Assembly: GCA_963576735.1 (NCBI GenBank)
Contig: OY755179.1
Span: 2,418,001-2,482,000, forward strand
Reading direction: 5' to 3'
Length of the DNA stretch: 64,000 bases
Source of the DNA: Bedellia somnulentella
Lineage: Eukaryota > Arthropoda > Insecta > Lepidoptera > Bedelliidae
The notes beneath the pieces were generated by a model, which searched no databases, was not told where the DNA came from, and saw only the letters and a program-made list of their open reading frames with translations. Position numbers and translations under genes: made by a program. How positions within the stretch are numbered: position 1 is the first letter of the stretch; each line of letters begins with the position of its first letter. This document shows, piece by piece, positions 29,446 to 40,624 of this stretch.

Positions 29446-30344
29446 TACTGAATGTGAAACTCGATCATAAGCGTTATTTTAATTTTACCTCCTTCTTTTA
29501 TTGCAAACAATATATGAAATAATAAAGATTTATTTTAATAAACCACTAAAAAAATCATTTTTTAAATTGAGTTTTTAATAGAAGACGCACCGATAAAAGA
29601 AAGCATTTTGTCTGTGCCATTAATTTCTAATAAAAGTGGCTGCCATCTTGTAACCAACTGCTAAGTGAAATGAGAACCTCAATGCGTCTGCTAATTTCTA
29701 AGTTACATCTTTGTAAAATATGAAAAAAACTCATGAACATGAACATTATGTATAAAATAATCTAATAGTTTCAATACATAAAATTAATTTTGTACACCTT
29801 TTACACGTATTTCTACCTTTAACTCAATTCATCAAGTATCATTCAAGAATGCAATTTTTCATCAATGTTTTCTTATGACATTATTTCGGAAAAATATAGT
29901 CAGTAAACTGACTTCACAGACAACAATTTTTAAAATTCAAATTATCGCCTATTGTTTTTAGCGCGGTTTTGGAAGCCCTTGTAACCACGGGGCCCTGGGC
30001 TGAAGCCCAAGCAGCTCTTAGGTAGATCCGGCCATGGAGCAATGTGCTCCGCCCTTTGCCACTTCAGTTTTGCATTTCTTTGAAATATATCAGTAACTTA
30101 AGGGTTTTCTACGGATCTCCGCGTTGCAGATTCCATCCCGTAGTACAACTCGTCACCCTCTTCATTGCCCTTTCGACATTTCAAAGCCTTTTTATACGGC
30201 TTCTATTATGATTATAAGCATTACATAAGTTCCGTGTTGTAACAGACTGATATCTTACGTTAAGTTAAATAATTAAAATCTTATTTATTCACTTAAAATT
30301 AAGATAAATGACCCGTGTCGTAAATGTGTGAAACAGAAGCAAAT
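29446..30344. other. Composite-repeat interior, non-coding
   Basis: Matches 56420-57180 and 54460-54590 in reverse complement. No coding region, promoter or tandem array visible. Confidence 0.5.
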
Positions 30345-30590
30345 ACATACATACATACATATACTCACGGCTATAAATCCCTAGAAGGGGTAGCCAGAGC
30401 TAAGGAATTAGAAACTCCTCAGCCGCTTTTGGAAAATTGAGTGGGGAAACGATGGAGAAATAAAGGTTGTTGGTGATGGGTCTCCAATCGCATCGCCCAA
30501 AAATCTCTTAAAAGCCCCAATACCGTTAGTCGCCTCTTACGTATACCCACCGGAAGAAATGGGGTACTGCTATACCAAGCCGACAGCAGC
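30345..30590 (-). repeat. Family A retroposon copy
   Basis: Full-length. Its partner in the other duplication arm is 54154-54396, so it was present before the duplication. Confidence 0.85.
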
Positions 30591-31067
30591 TAAACAGCTA
30601 TTAATTTTAAGTGTAGCGATATGATCTATGCCCTTATGAAGATGCTAGTTGGCAGGAGTCCGATGAGAAAATAATTTACGAGTATCGTATAAGAAGATTG
30701 ATTTATGAGAGATAAGCGAGAGAGATTCGATCAACTATGACTGCCTATCCAATGTGAGTAAACGGCGTGAATATAAGTTACTTGCTTATTTGGTAAATAT
30801 TTGGTGCTTTTCCATGCCAACTCATAGTATCGACTACAGATCGGGGAAAGGGGAGCCAAAGCTTAGAATGCAACATTTCTTGAAGCATATATTGGCAGTT
30901 TGCACGGAAAAATTTGACGAATCAAAATATGGTAATAGTTTTTTCATCTACAGTACCTAGCGAACAAGGAAAAAGTCCTAATAAGCAATATTGCTTGCAC
31001 GGCATCCCATTGGATCTAGCTATTTTGAGCCAACGCGTTGCAACGCCTTCAAAACCATAAATAATAA

Positions 31068-31186
31068 TCTATACTTATAATAAATCTGTAGAGAGGTCAA
31101 TTCTGTACATGAAATATATTTTCAAAATAACTATCAGGTGGTGATTAGGGATCGATACTGATGCCAAAAATGCAATCAGTAAAATT

Positions 31187-31220
<34 letters not shown>

Positions 31221-32036
31221 GGTTTGTATGTTCCTTATGGAAACAAAAACTACTCGACGGATTTTAACGAAACTTGGTACAATTATTCTTCATACTCCTG
31301 CGCAGGTTTTTGTATACTTTCCAGCAGAGAAGTAAAGGGGAATTTTGGGAAATTTGGGGAAAACGGGAGAAGTTACTCCATTTTTTAAGCTTTCGTCGCG
31401 TGTGCAGCCTTAATGGTTAAACTTACATAGAAATCATGTGTGGCGGAAATATTCTTCATAAAATTATCTAAAAAAAAATCCTCAACAGTATATGTCTATC
31501 TTTTATGGTTGACTCACAATAACACGTGTAATTCCTGATAGCTTAGCAGTTCGGAACATCCTGATTATATTTGTTTACTCTTACGTTTGTAAACCTCTCA
31601 CTCATCCCTAATTTAAAAAAGGTTACATTATTACCTATTCAATAAAAAAAGAATCATAGAAATCGGTAGACAAATACCGAAATTATACATAAAATAAGCC
31701 ATCGCGCCCGTGATCGAAACCAAATCTTTACTAATTTACATATAACATACTAGATGGCGCCAGTAGTTGCATCCTACATAACGTAATGATTTATTTTTTA
31801 GATTGTTATAAATACTTCATGGCGTTTTATTCCAAAATTTGCTATTAAACGGAAATACTGAACCGTTCATTAAAGCGCATTCATAATCACCAAACTACAC
31901 TGTTAAGGGAGTGCTATAAATTTAATAAATTGAAAACATTACGCTGAATTTCACAATGCTTGAGCAGTGACTGAAGAAAGAAACCTCGGATATTTAAAAA
32001 ACAACGCTACCCGTGCGAAGCTGGGACGATCCACTA
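31068..32036 (+). mobile_element. Non-autonomous Helitron-like element C3
   Basis: TCTATACTTATAATAAATC start and CCCGTGCGAAGCTGGG..CCACTA end. It lacks the 254-bp insert of C1, giving the empty-site reference. TGTC run at 31190-31222. The 75-codon frame over the microsatellite is not a gene. Confidence 0.8.
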
Positions 32037-32094
32037 TTGTATAATAAATATTTAGAAATAAATAAACCTACATAAAGACTATACAATATACGTA

Positions 32095-32526
32095 CAGTCC
32101 GTTCACAGTTATTTTACCTGTAGACATAAAGAAAAAAAAAGTCAAAAAGTTTATTTTTCAAAATAAAGTTAAATACTAACATTTTTTGAACGTCAAAGTT
32201 TTAAATTAATCGTTAATCCGTTGCTTCGGAAGGTGTTCGTAAAGAGAAGAAGCAACAAAGAAACTCTTTACATTCACATTTTTTCATTTTTTCAAAATAT
32301 GGTTTGTACAATTTCAGTTTATAAACATGTTTTTACTTTACAAAAGTAAAAACATGTTTACATGTTTCCTGTACCTGTATCGGCATGATATACCTTATAA
32401 TAAATATCGAAAGTAGTAAAAAAAGCAAAGAACACCACGGAGCACTAGACACGCTTCACAGCAAGTAATGCTAACATAACATAAAAACAAATTAATGTCA
32501 GAGGTAAAATAAATGTGAACAGACTG
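32095..32526. mobile_element. Tc1/mariner-like MITE (432 bp)
   Basis: TA at 32093-32094 and 32527-32528. TIRs begin CAGTCCGTTCACAGTTATTT and match the inverted right end with a few differences. It contains an internal short hairpin (ACATGTTTTTACTTTACAAA region). No transposase. A deleted 188-bp relative sits in the same host position at 43427-43614. Confidence 0.75.
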
Positions 32527-32528
32527 TA

Positions 32529-32694
32529 CGCACCACAACATTTTAATCTCATTGTACTCAATAAATACCCTCCAGGGCTATCAATCTATCGCTACCCTAA
32601 AAACAGTTGGGAACAACAAAACATAGAGTCAAATAAAAGTCAAATATGCTAAAATAGTAAAATAATTCAGGAGATTGTAAGTTTAAGGGGTCTT
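32529..32694. repeat. Host repeat shared with 42885-43428
   Basis: Reverse complement of 42895-42993 plus 43380-43424, without the 385-bp MITE found there, so this is the empty site. Confidence 0.65.
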
Positions 32695-32865
32695 ATAGCT
32701 ATCTTAATGTGAGTAGAGGACGCCACGGAGGACACACCTGGACCAAATTGAGAGTGTTATCAAAAAGGCAGGCGTCCGAAGCATGAAGAATAAAAGAGCC
32801 TGTATGAAAAGATTGATGGATGTTAACGAAGCTAGGGAGGTTTGCCAGGATCGTACAAGGTGGTC
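32695..32865 (+). pseudogene. LINE family Z fragment
   Basis: GAGAGTGTTATCAAAAAGGC through GATGTTAACGAAGCTAGGGA encodes the DQIESV, RSMKNKRACMKR, NEAR block of LINE Z. It is truncated at both ends and joins a family A piece (32866-32942) at its right. Confidence 0.65.
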
Positions 32866-32960
32866 ATCACCACCAAAAACCTTTATTTTACCATCTTTTC
32901 CCCACACAACTTCCAAATGTGGCTGAGGAATTTCTAAAGTGATGGTGGCTTTTTGCCATT
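32866..32960 (+). repeat. Family A fragment and 5S 3'-end remnant
   Basis: 32866-32938 matches the 3' half of family A. 32939-32960 (GTGATGGTGGCTTTTTGCC) resembles the last bases of 5S and its pol III T-run, followed by the composite-repeat flank. Confidence 0.45.
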
Positions 32961-32981
32961 TGTTCTTTCGACCATACATGA

Positions 32982-33356
32982 GACAGCCGTGATAGCCCAG
33001 TGGGTAGAACACTCGGTTATCGTGCAAACGATTAGTGTTCAAATCCTGGGTCGGGCCTACACCAATTTGTCTTTTCTAAAGACATATGTGTGGTTAATTT
33101 ATCATGGTTGTTAACGGTGAGGGAAAACATCGTGAGGAAACCCACATGGCTGAGTTGTACTTAGTCATGTGACAGTGTATTCGTACAAAACGGCGATAGG
33201 CCAGCCCCCTATCACGTGAGTACACTGTCCATGCAAAACGTGGGTACTCTGAACACCAGGTGACAAAGTCACGTGATGTTCAGAAGTATTAGTACCTCTG
33301 CCAACCCCTTCGGGGATATTCGGCGTGAACGTTTATGTTTATGTTATGTTATGTAA
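32982..33356 (+). mobile_element. tRNA-derived SINE B with long target-site duplication
   Basis: TGTTCTTTCGACCATA plus a near-identical extension flanks it at 32961-32981 and 33357-33377. The head GTGATAGCCCAGTGGGTAGA and B-box GTGTTCAAATCC are intact, and it ends in the TTATG tail. The 112-codon minus frame is an antisense reading. Confidence 0.9.
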
Positions 33357-33377
33357 TGTTCTTTCGACCATAAATGA

Positions 33378-33966
33378 ATACTATGCTAAAAAAATAGCAT
33401 TAGCCACCATTGATAAGTTTTTTTTTAGCTAAAAGTATTAAATACAAACTAAAATATAAATACATATTTATTTGACATTAATCATAGGTCTAGCAGCAAT
33501 AGGTACCTTGAGTAAGTATGTCACAGCAATTAGCGACTTACTAACGCCACTACTAGGAGACTGTTGAGACTATCGCATGTAAATGGATCAAATCAAAAGT
33601 GGTATGCAACGAGTAGGAAAAAGATTTAAAATGAAAAAATGGCTTGATCTTGATCACCTATAGACAACATAATATAGATACATTAACTCATAAGTATAGT
33701 CCGTTTTCAGTAGGGTGGCCAATCGAGGTAGCCTGACCATTTTTGTTCCAATAAAGTATCATTGGGGCTTTGTAAGCAGGCTTCTCCTATCTTCATCATC
33801 ATCAGGGCCCCTAAACTTTATTTTATACGACGAGAAAATGTGCGTGTGCGCACACCATTTTGCGCGGGGCCTAGGCTAATCCATTGCCAACACACGATCA
33901 TCCGACCGTGATCCGAACAAGCTAAGAAACGAATATTAGAAATTTATATCTACTTCCGGTTATTTT
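33378..33966. other. AT-rich stretch, no identified feature
   Basis: No ORF, TIR pair or tandem array. Confidence 0.3.
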
Positions 33967-34177
33967 CCGTGTAGCGCCGGCTTAGAATGTCACTACCCCT
34001 TTCTACCCACGGGTGTCTTGAACACGTGGGGGCAATGCGGTTAGAGACCCATCACCAAGGATACTTTATTTCCACCATCTTGATCCCTATAAACTTCCAA
34101 AGTGGCTGAGGAGTGTCTAGCTCTAAAGCTCTGGCTCCCCTTTTTGGGATTTGTGGCCGTGAATGTATCTATGTATG
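33967..34177 (+). repeat. Family A retroposon, diverged
   Basis: CCGTGTAGCGCCGGCTTAGA to GTGGCCGTGAATGTATCTATG. Internal deletion after CACGGGTGTC. Confidence 0.75.
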
Positions 34178-34613
34178 TTCCTGTTATGAACGCTCCTAAA
34201 ATTGCAGAACTGGTACTGCTTACGTATGCTGACTACATAGAGACTGCCCATTATAGATACATCGCTTATAAACTTTAATACATATGTGAAAACACAAGAT
34301 AAACAAAACCTAGTATCTACAGTAGAACTTATAAAATTAATGCTCGTCATTAATAGTGTCTTCAAACGAGCTTGTCACAAATAATCATTAATCACCTTAA
34401 ATGTTATTTTAGTCAAGGACAGCCCATCTGCGTTATCTTGCTAATACTGCATCACAGAGTACATTAATACTGCGTGAGGTTGAACGTATACTTACCTAAG
34501 TGCTTCAAGACCTTGCCGGCAATAATTTCCATATAAAATATTGGTACCCAACCCATTGATGCACTCGTATGCATGTTGAGTTATTTATTTACAACTAATG
34601 TATTTTATTATAA
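34178..34613. other. AT-rich stretch
   Basis: Nothing recognisable. The 80-codon minus frame lacks any motif. Confidence 0.3.
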
Positions 34614-34680
34614 TACTAGCTGAACCGGCAAACGTCGTTTTGGCATTCCTATAAAGTATTTCTAGGGAATTTCTAGTCGA
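34614..34680. repeat. CTAGCTGAACCGGCAAACG repeat fragment
   Basis: Matches an element end I recognise as dispersed in insect genomes. Length and class not defined here. Confidence 0.4.
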
Positions 34681-34714
34681 TAAAACAAAAATATATAAAA
34701 TAGTGTTATTCGTG

Positions 34715-35056
34715 AAAAGTGTGGTGTGAAAGATGATACTGTAAGAAAGATTTGGTTGGAAGGTTTGGGTACATAGAGAGGATGGATAATAGAAAATTGG
34801 TAAAAGGGATCTATAGAGCTAGTGTGGATGGTAATGTTAGAAGAGGACGACCACGGAGAACACACTTGGACCAAATTGAGAGTGTGCTCAAAAAGGCTGG
34901 CGTCCGAAGTATGAAGAACAAAAGAGCATGCATGAAAAGATTGATGGATGTGAACGAAGCTAGAGAGGTTTGTCAGGATCGTACGAAGTGGCGATCAATA
35001 GTCTCTGCCTACCCCAATGGGAACTAATGGCGTGAGTATATGTATGTATGTATGTA
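34715..35056 (+). pseudogene. LINE family Z RT C-terminal fragment with TATG tail
   Basis: 34752-35027 stays open for 91 codons and encodes the end of an endonuclease-RT LINE: FGYIERMDNRKLVKGIYRAS, GRPRRTHLDQIE, MKNKRACMKR, DRTKWRSIVSAYPNG, then TAA. One frameshift separates it from the upstream block SVIREKCGVKDDTVRK. After the stop comes GGCGTGAGTATATG and TATG repeats, the same 3' end as family A. It is a 5'-truncated, dead copy. The catalytic RT motifs are absent. Confidence 0.75.
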
Positions 35057-35310
35057 TAATGTTAGGAGTGTACAACCCTTATCACTTAGGATTATAGCTA
35101 CATGTTACATACATTTGCTCACGCCATTATTTCCCATTGGGGTGCTTAGGCTTAGGAGTATGAAAAATAGTTATAAACATATTCTCAGACCCACCGAATA
35201 TGTATGCAAAATTTAAATTTAATCAGTTCAGCCGCCTCGGAGGAGTTTGTCGACAAGCACTGTGACAGCTAGAATATTGTCTCTTTTATATCACAGAGAC
35301 AAATCAAAAC

Positions 35311-35560
35311 TACATACATACATACATATACTCACGGCTATAAATCCCTATAAGGGGTAGCCAGAGCTAAGGAATTAGAAATTCCTCAGCCACTTTTGGA
35401 AGTTGCGTGGGGAAAAGATGGTGAAATAAAAGTTGTTGGTGATAGGTCTCCAACCGCATCGCCCAAAATCCCTTAAAAGCCCCAATACTGTTAGTCACCT
35501 CTTACGTACACACACCAGAAGAAATGGGGTAGTGCTATTCTAAGCCGACACTACACAGCA
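35311..35560 (-). repeat. Family A retroposon copy
   Basis: Full-length with tail. Confidence 0.85.
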
Positions 35561-35755
35561 AACAAACACAACTGTTGGGCTTATTATTGCCCACGGTGTC
35601 TCTCGTAGTCCCGTTTTGAAGATCTATGGCCTATGGTCCCTTTTTCAGTATTAACCGACCAAAATGATAGTCATGTTTATTTTTTTTATTAAATAGTGTT
35701 TTAATTCATATTGTAGCACGGTTTGGTAGTTCAAATAAAATAATAATTTAATAAT

Positions 35756-36009
35756 ACATACATCCATACATACATATACTCACGGCTATAAATCCCATGA
35801 AGGGGTAGCCAGAGCTAGGGAAATAGAAATTCCTCAGCCACATTTGGAAGTTGCGTGGGGAAAAAATGGTGAAATAAAGGTTTTTAGTGATGGGTCTCCA
35901 ACCGCATCGCCCAAAAATCCCTTAAAGCCCCAATACCGTTAGTCGCCTCTTACGTTACACTCACCGGAAGAAATGGGGTAGTTCTATTCTAAGCCGGCAC
36001 TACACAGCA
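35756..36009 (-). repeat. Family A retroposon copy
   Basis: Full-length with tail. About 195 bp of AT-rich sequence separates it from the preceding copy in the same orientation. Confidence 0.85.
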
Positions 36010-37040
36010 TAATAATTTAATAATGTGATTGTAATTTAATGCTTTTTGTTTATTATCTTAGAACTAAAAAGAATATTTGATATCGCCAAGACGATCCATG
36101 CGAAGCGCACGGGCTCTACTTACCTTTTCTCGAAGCGCTTCGTCGTTTTTTTGAACCCTCATAACTTGGGTTTGGATTATGCTAGATCAACAAAATTTTC
36201 GGGATATAGTGTCAATAGCGGACTTATTGAACATATAAAGTTTTGTTTACATTACCTTTTATACTTCAGATTTAATTTATATCTAAAAAACGCTGCTATC
36301 GTCAATGACTCACTGATGATCATCAAAATTCTTAGGGTATTTCCTAATGTCCTAGAAAGCTGAAATTTTGTATGTAAGCTAGTTTTAGCACACAAACAAC
36401 AAAATAATTATAAAACTTGTAATTTTCATCCCCCAACCCCTTAAACTAGGGGGAATTTGTATGAGGCCTGTAATTTTCAATTTTGACTCTAGAGGTCTAA
36501 TCTGATCTAACTTGATGCCCCAGATATATATACGTATAGGTACTGCTTGTTAAAAAAAGGAATAAAAAATACTAATAAAAAATTGTCACAAACAACTTAC
36601 AAAAAGAAATGAAATTCCACCAAAAACATGTTCATGTAAAATGTTGCCAAGACGCGCCCATATGACTCGCACTATCAAAAAGTTATCAGATCTCATGTAG
36701 AGCCAAGCTTCTAACACTACACGCCCTAACTCTACAAGGCCTAACTTCACAAACTCAACACCTTAGTCAAAATATGTGGCTTGGCCATTTAGCTACATTC
36801 ACATCGGCGTAAGGTGAAAAATTAATTTTCTGTTCATTATTTTTGTGTTATACAATAGTTCTTGTTTAGCGAACGGCCAAGCCGCATATTTGACTGATGA
36901 CGACGTGAAAATGTTTTTGGTGGGATTTGATTTGATTTGAAGTATTTTCATCATACGAAAACATTTGAGGTAAAAAGACTAAGAAATATTTTACAAAATG
37001 TAGATTTTGCGAAATTATTTATTAAAGTACTAGGAGGCCA
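36010..37040. other. Non-coding stretch
   Basis: Includes GATTATGCTAGATCAACAAA and GCGCACGGGCTC-like sequence of dispersed-repeat character. The 105-codon frame at 36046 shows no domain and has repeat-like composition, so it is not called. Two related blocks around 36600 and 36900 (ACCAAAAACATGTTC, TTTTTGGTGGGATTTG) form an inverted pair about 300 bp apart, possibly the ends of a MITE. Confidence 0.4.
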
Positions 37041-38030
37041 TACATACATACATACATGTACTCTCGCCATTGTTTTATTAATCACCACCTTGTACGATCC
37101 TGGCACATCTCTCATACAATCAATTTTCATACAGGCTCTTTTATTCTTCATGCTTCGGACGCCTGCCTTTTTTTGAGCACACTCTCAATTTGGTCCAGGG
37201 CCCTGTTCAATAAAACTGACAATCCGACATATATGTCAAGTGTGACAATTCTACAATTCGACAAGTTTCTGTTCAATAAACATTACAGGTGACAAATTTG
37301 TCAATGTGGAAAATTGACAAATATGCCGGATTGTCACGACAATTCGACATTTTTCTGTTCAATAAAACTTTTAGCGCGACAGGTAATAGGTGACAATTTG
37401 TCGTGAAAAACTTGTCAATTTTGCTTTATTGAACAGTAAATTGTCACGACATGTCGACATATTTGTAAAATTGTCGGACAATCCCGACAGGTGAAGTACT
37501 GTGTGTCACACACTTATTTGGAGGAATTTAAAACGTTTGTTAAAAGAGCAGGGAAAGTAGAGATAATGAAAACTTTGTATGAATATTGCAATTTTCATAT
37601 ATTTGGCCCAAAGTGGTTAGTTTGTTGTTCATTTCCATTCTGCGACGAAGGAAAAAACCGATAGCAAAGAAAAATTCGGATATTAAATATATTTGTTCTT
37701 TACCTTCCACATTTTCCTATTCTACTTTCATAAAATAAACAAATATGTCAGGAATTGACATATATGTCGTGACAATGCGACAAATTTGTCAAAGACCATT
37801 ATCATGGAACTCGACAATGGTTTTCGACAATTCCTAAGTTTTATTGAACGCGTTTAGTGTAGTGACAATTTGTCACGATTTTACCTGTCAATGTCTGACA
37901 TATTTGTCATCTTTATTGAACAAGCTTAGCCTGACAATCCGACAAATTTGTCAGTTTTTGACATATATGTCGGATTGTCAGTTTTATTGAACAGGGCCCA
38001 GGGGTGTCCTCTACTCACATTAAGATAGCT
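37041..38030 (-). pseudogene. LINE family Z fragment split by a DNA transposon
   Basis: 37041-37199 and 38000-38030 together cover the end of LINE Z in reverse complement (tail ATGTATGTATGTATGG side at the left). The intact order is seen at 32695-32865. Immediately beyond, 38028-38060 matches 32660-32700, so both copies share the same LINE/flank junction. Confidence 0.65.
37200..37999. mobile_element. 800-bp DNA transposon with long TIRs full of TGTCA motifs
   Basis: The ends are perfect inverted copies for about 40 bp (GGGCCCTGTTCAATAAAACT, then GACAATCCGACATATATGTC). CCA occurs at both edges (37197-37199, 37998-38000), though the right one overlaps the TIR, so duplication length is uncertain. 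Inside, GACAA/TTGTC units recur dozens of times in both orientations. No transposase. A superfamily cannot be assigned safely. Confidence 0.8.
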
Positions 38031-38745
38031 ATAGACCCCTTAAACTTACAATCTCCTGAAGGGCGATTCCGCTATAGACGATTTGCGACATTAATTTTTT
38101 AATCACGTTATTAGTTATATTTTTTGTTATTAATGGAAAGAAGAAAGTCGAAATTTGATATAAAATCTATTTTTATCTGATTTTACTCAGTATTTGCTTT
38201 TCGGGCGCATTACTAAAGTTTACCATCCAAAGAGTTGTTACAAACTGTAAAATCATTACTGCCAACACTGGCGCGAAACAGCTGTCGCTGACAGTTTCAG
38301 GTATGTTTCACCGGCTAAACGTGTAGTGACCATATTTATTTATCCTCATATATCAAAAAATGTAAGTATATGTTGTTATTTATTGAGTATTATAGACTAC
38401 TAGATCACATTATTAACTTGTTGCACCCGCGATACAAAAGATGTAAAAGTTTATTTTTTTCACAGAAATGAAGAGCTATTATTCTTAAACTTTGCAAAAG
38501 TAAGAAGAAATTAAAACTTTTAAATGAATCGTTTTTACGAGTGTAATGATTGCTAGATTAAAATAAACCTTATCTAAAATTGGTTGCACCCGCGATCTTA
38601 ATGTCAGATCGCGGGAGCAAATTTTTATCACTTCACCTTTTTGTGTAATTAATTACATATTTTGTTTTTTGTTATGCCTTGATAATAATATATGGTAAAT
38701 ACGATTGATGATATTTATTTAATATCTGTGTTTTTATTTACATTT
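38031..38745. other. Non-coding stretch with three GCACCCGCGAT-type motifs
   Basis: GTTGCACCCGCGAT at 38420-38433 and 38583-38596, with the near-inverse ATCGCGGGAGCAA at 38608-38620. Otherwise AT-rich without ORFs. Confidence 0.6.
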
Positions 38746-39560
38746 TGTCCGTTTTAGAGAATTTGCGGTCAAATTGACAACAGGGCAGCTCAAGGAGACT
38801 GCTGCATTCTTCATTAAAAGAAAATCCCGAGCTTCATGCCAAACACCAACGGCACCGTCGGGAAAGAGCTCGTGATACCAAACGGAGGGAAGTAATGAAT
38901 AGGAAAATGGAGACAGATAAAGATTTGAAAATATTGGCTTGAATCAGATCCGAAGAAAGAATGCAGGCAACTAGAAAGCAGCGTAAAGAAGAACAAGTTT
39001 AACAAGCTTGTACTAGATAGGAATAGATAGCTTGTGTAGATAATCCTCGTAGGGAAGGCTGTAGCAAAAGTAAAACGTAATCTACCATTACCAAAGCTGT
39101 GGATGTTGTATAAAAAATTGCTTCTGAATTCCAATTTGCTCCATTTGACGAAAATGACACCCCTAAAGCAGCGCCTGGAATGCTAACGGATGAAGGGAAA
39201 TAACTGATTTGTGATTTTAATAATAGAGATGAAATAAGCAGCCACCTGCCCGGCTGCTTCTGTTTAATCTCCTGTCTTACTGAAAGATATTTAGATATTT
39301 GTGCTGGTTAGTATGTAATTGTAGAAAAAAATATACTCAATATCGTTATGTGAGAATGTGTCAGAGCGATATAGATGAAGATTGAGAAGTCAGAGTACAA
39401 TTTATGACGACAATTGAGGGCAAACGTTACACAGAAATTGTTAATGACATAGCAGACGGGCAATTTGATGAAATTATCGCGAAGCTGGAAGGAATTGGAA
39501 GGAAGCTCCAGAGAAAAAGACTGAAGGAAATAGAATGATAATACAATTTCCGGCAAATAT
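38746..39560 (+). pseudogene. Degenerate coding-like region, unidentified
   Basis: Several broken frames have protein-like composition, for example GKRYTEIVNDIADGQFDEII near 39418-39480 and a Lys/Arg/Glu-rich piece near 38830-39000. Stops interrupt all of them. I do not recognise the family. It might be the carcass of a transposase or of a retroposed host gene. Confidence 0.3.
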
Positions 39561-39619
39561 TGACGTATTCAAAAAAATACATTAATATAAGTGATAACAA
39601 AAGTATGCTAATCTATCTA

Positions 39620-39920
39620 TCTATACTATAATAAGACTGTAACGAGGTCAAAACTGTACATTGAAGAAAAAAAAATAAAAACCGGTGGAATATGTTTTAT
39701 TTTCGATACTGAAGCCAAATTTGCTATTTTTGAAAAAAATGTCTGTCTGTCTATCTGTCTGTCTGTATGTCCGTTCATCACGTTAAATCTACCGGACCGA
39801 TCTTGATCAAATTTGGCATGAATGTAGGTTATACACCTGGCCAACATATAGGATATAATTTATCCCGTATTTCGCAAAGGTTCCCACAGGAGCATAAAAA
39901 AACATAAATTTTATATGGTT
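39620..39920 (+). repeat. Helitron-like repeat D, 5' part
   Basis: TCTATACTATAATAAGACTG start, GTCTGTCTATCTGTCTGTC microsatellite at about 39740, then CTACCGGACCGATCTTGATC. Organisation as in the Helitron C family but different sequence. The 3' end was not located. Confidence 0.5.
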
Positions 39921-40624
39921 CCCCATATTTACACGATTAATTTTTTCATCGACCGACTTTATCGGACTCTTCATTAATAGTCTTTTTGGAAAAAATAAGG
40001 GTTTCATCCATTTTCATCAAAATAATTGTCCATTTAATTGTTTGTCAATAGTATGACTACTAGATATATAGGATATCACAAATTTGAGACTTATACAAAT
40101 GTCTGCGTGGCGTAGCGGTATACCGTTTGATAAACACTAAGTACGAAAGACCCCGGTTCGAATCCCGGATGGTCAAAGTCTTTTTGCGTATTTTTTTTGC
40201 TTTTGTGTTAGGTTAGAATAATAGGATGCACTAATCCTTCTTTTTCACATTCAACTATGCGAATATGTATGAATAAAGAAATTCAATTAGAAAGCATATT
40301 GTATGAATTTTGCGTATTCATTTGGTAGGTTTGAGAATATGTTTATAACTTTTGTTTATTTAACTATTTTTAACTAATATTCTCATAGATATATTATACT
40401 TTACTTATGCATAAATTAATATTCTGTTTAAGCCTCAGAATGCATAGTTTGTTTGTAAATAATAGTAAATATCTCAATTTTAATTCAGTACCGCCATCTA
40501 TTGGCCTGCCTCAGAATGCATAGTTTGTAAATAATAGTAAATATCTCAATTTTTATTCATTACCGCCATCTATTGGCCGATGTTTGTAATCTCTTGATAA
40601 TGAATACATCACCAATTTATTGCT
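39921..40624. repeat. Tandem segmental duplication, unit 1 (with tRNA-like SINE)
   Basis: CCCCATATTTACACGATTAA at 39921 recurs at 40625. The shared body includes a tRNA-like unit (GCGTGGCGTAGCGGTATACC, GGTTCGAATCCCGG at about 40105-40180), GGATGCACTAATCCTTC and GCGTATTCATTTGGTAGG. In unit 1 the end holds a 74-bp direct repeat (CCTCAGAATGCATAGTTTG..GCCATCTATTGGC at about 40432 and 40507). Confidence 0.75.
40105..40185 (+). repeat. tRNA-derived SINE head
   Basis: A-box-like TGGCGTAGCGGT and B-box GGTTCGAATCC spaced like a tRNA. No proper anticodon arm, so it is a SINE and not a tRNA gene. A sister copy is at 41055-41140. Confidence 0.6.

Larger units (their letters stand above)
26880..31067 (+). 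repeat. 5S composite repeat, arm 1 of an inverted duplication
   Basis: Collinear in reverse complement with 53733-58810: 5S unit, GGCGACGATAGGG block, a LINE-like block (CCACTGCTGGTTATAGGCCT), GGGCCCTGGGCTGAAGCCCA block, family A copy, and CCATTGGATCTAGCTATTTT block in the same order. Insertions present only in this arm: 27120-27402 and the Helitron at 27782-28772. Other insertions are specific to the second arm. Confidence 0.8.

Noticed and set aside
36046..36363. 105-codon frame as a novel gene
   Set aside because: No recognisable domain, low-complexity hydrophobic composition, and it lies in dispersed-repeat-like sequence.
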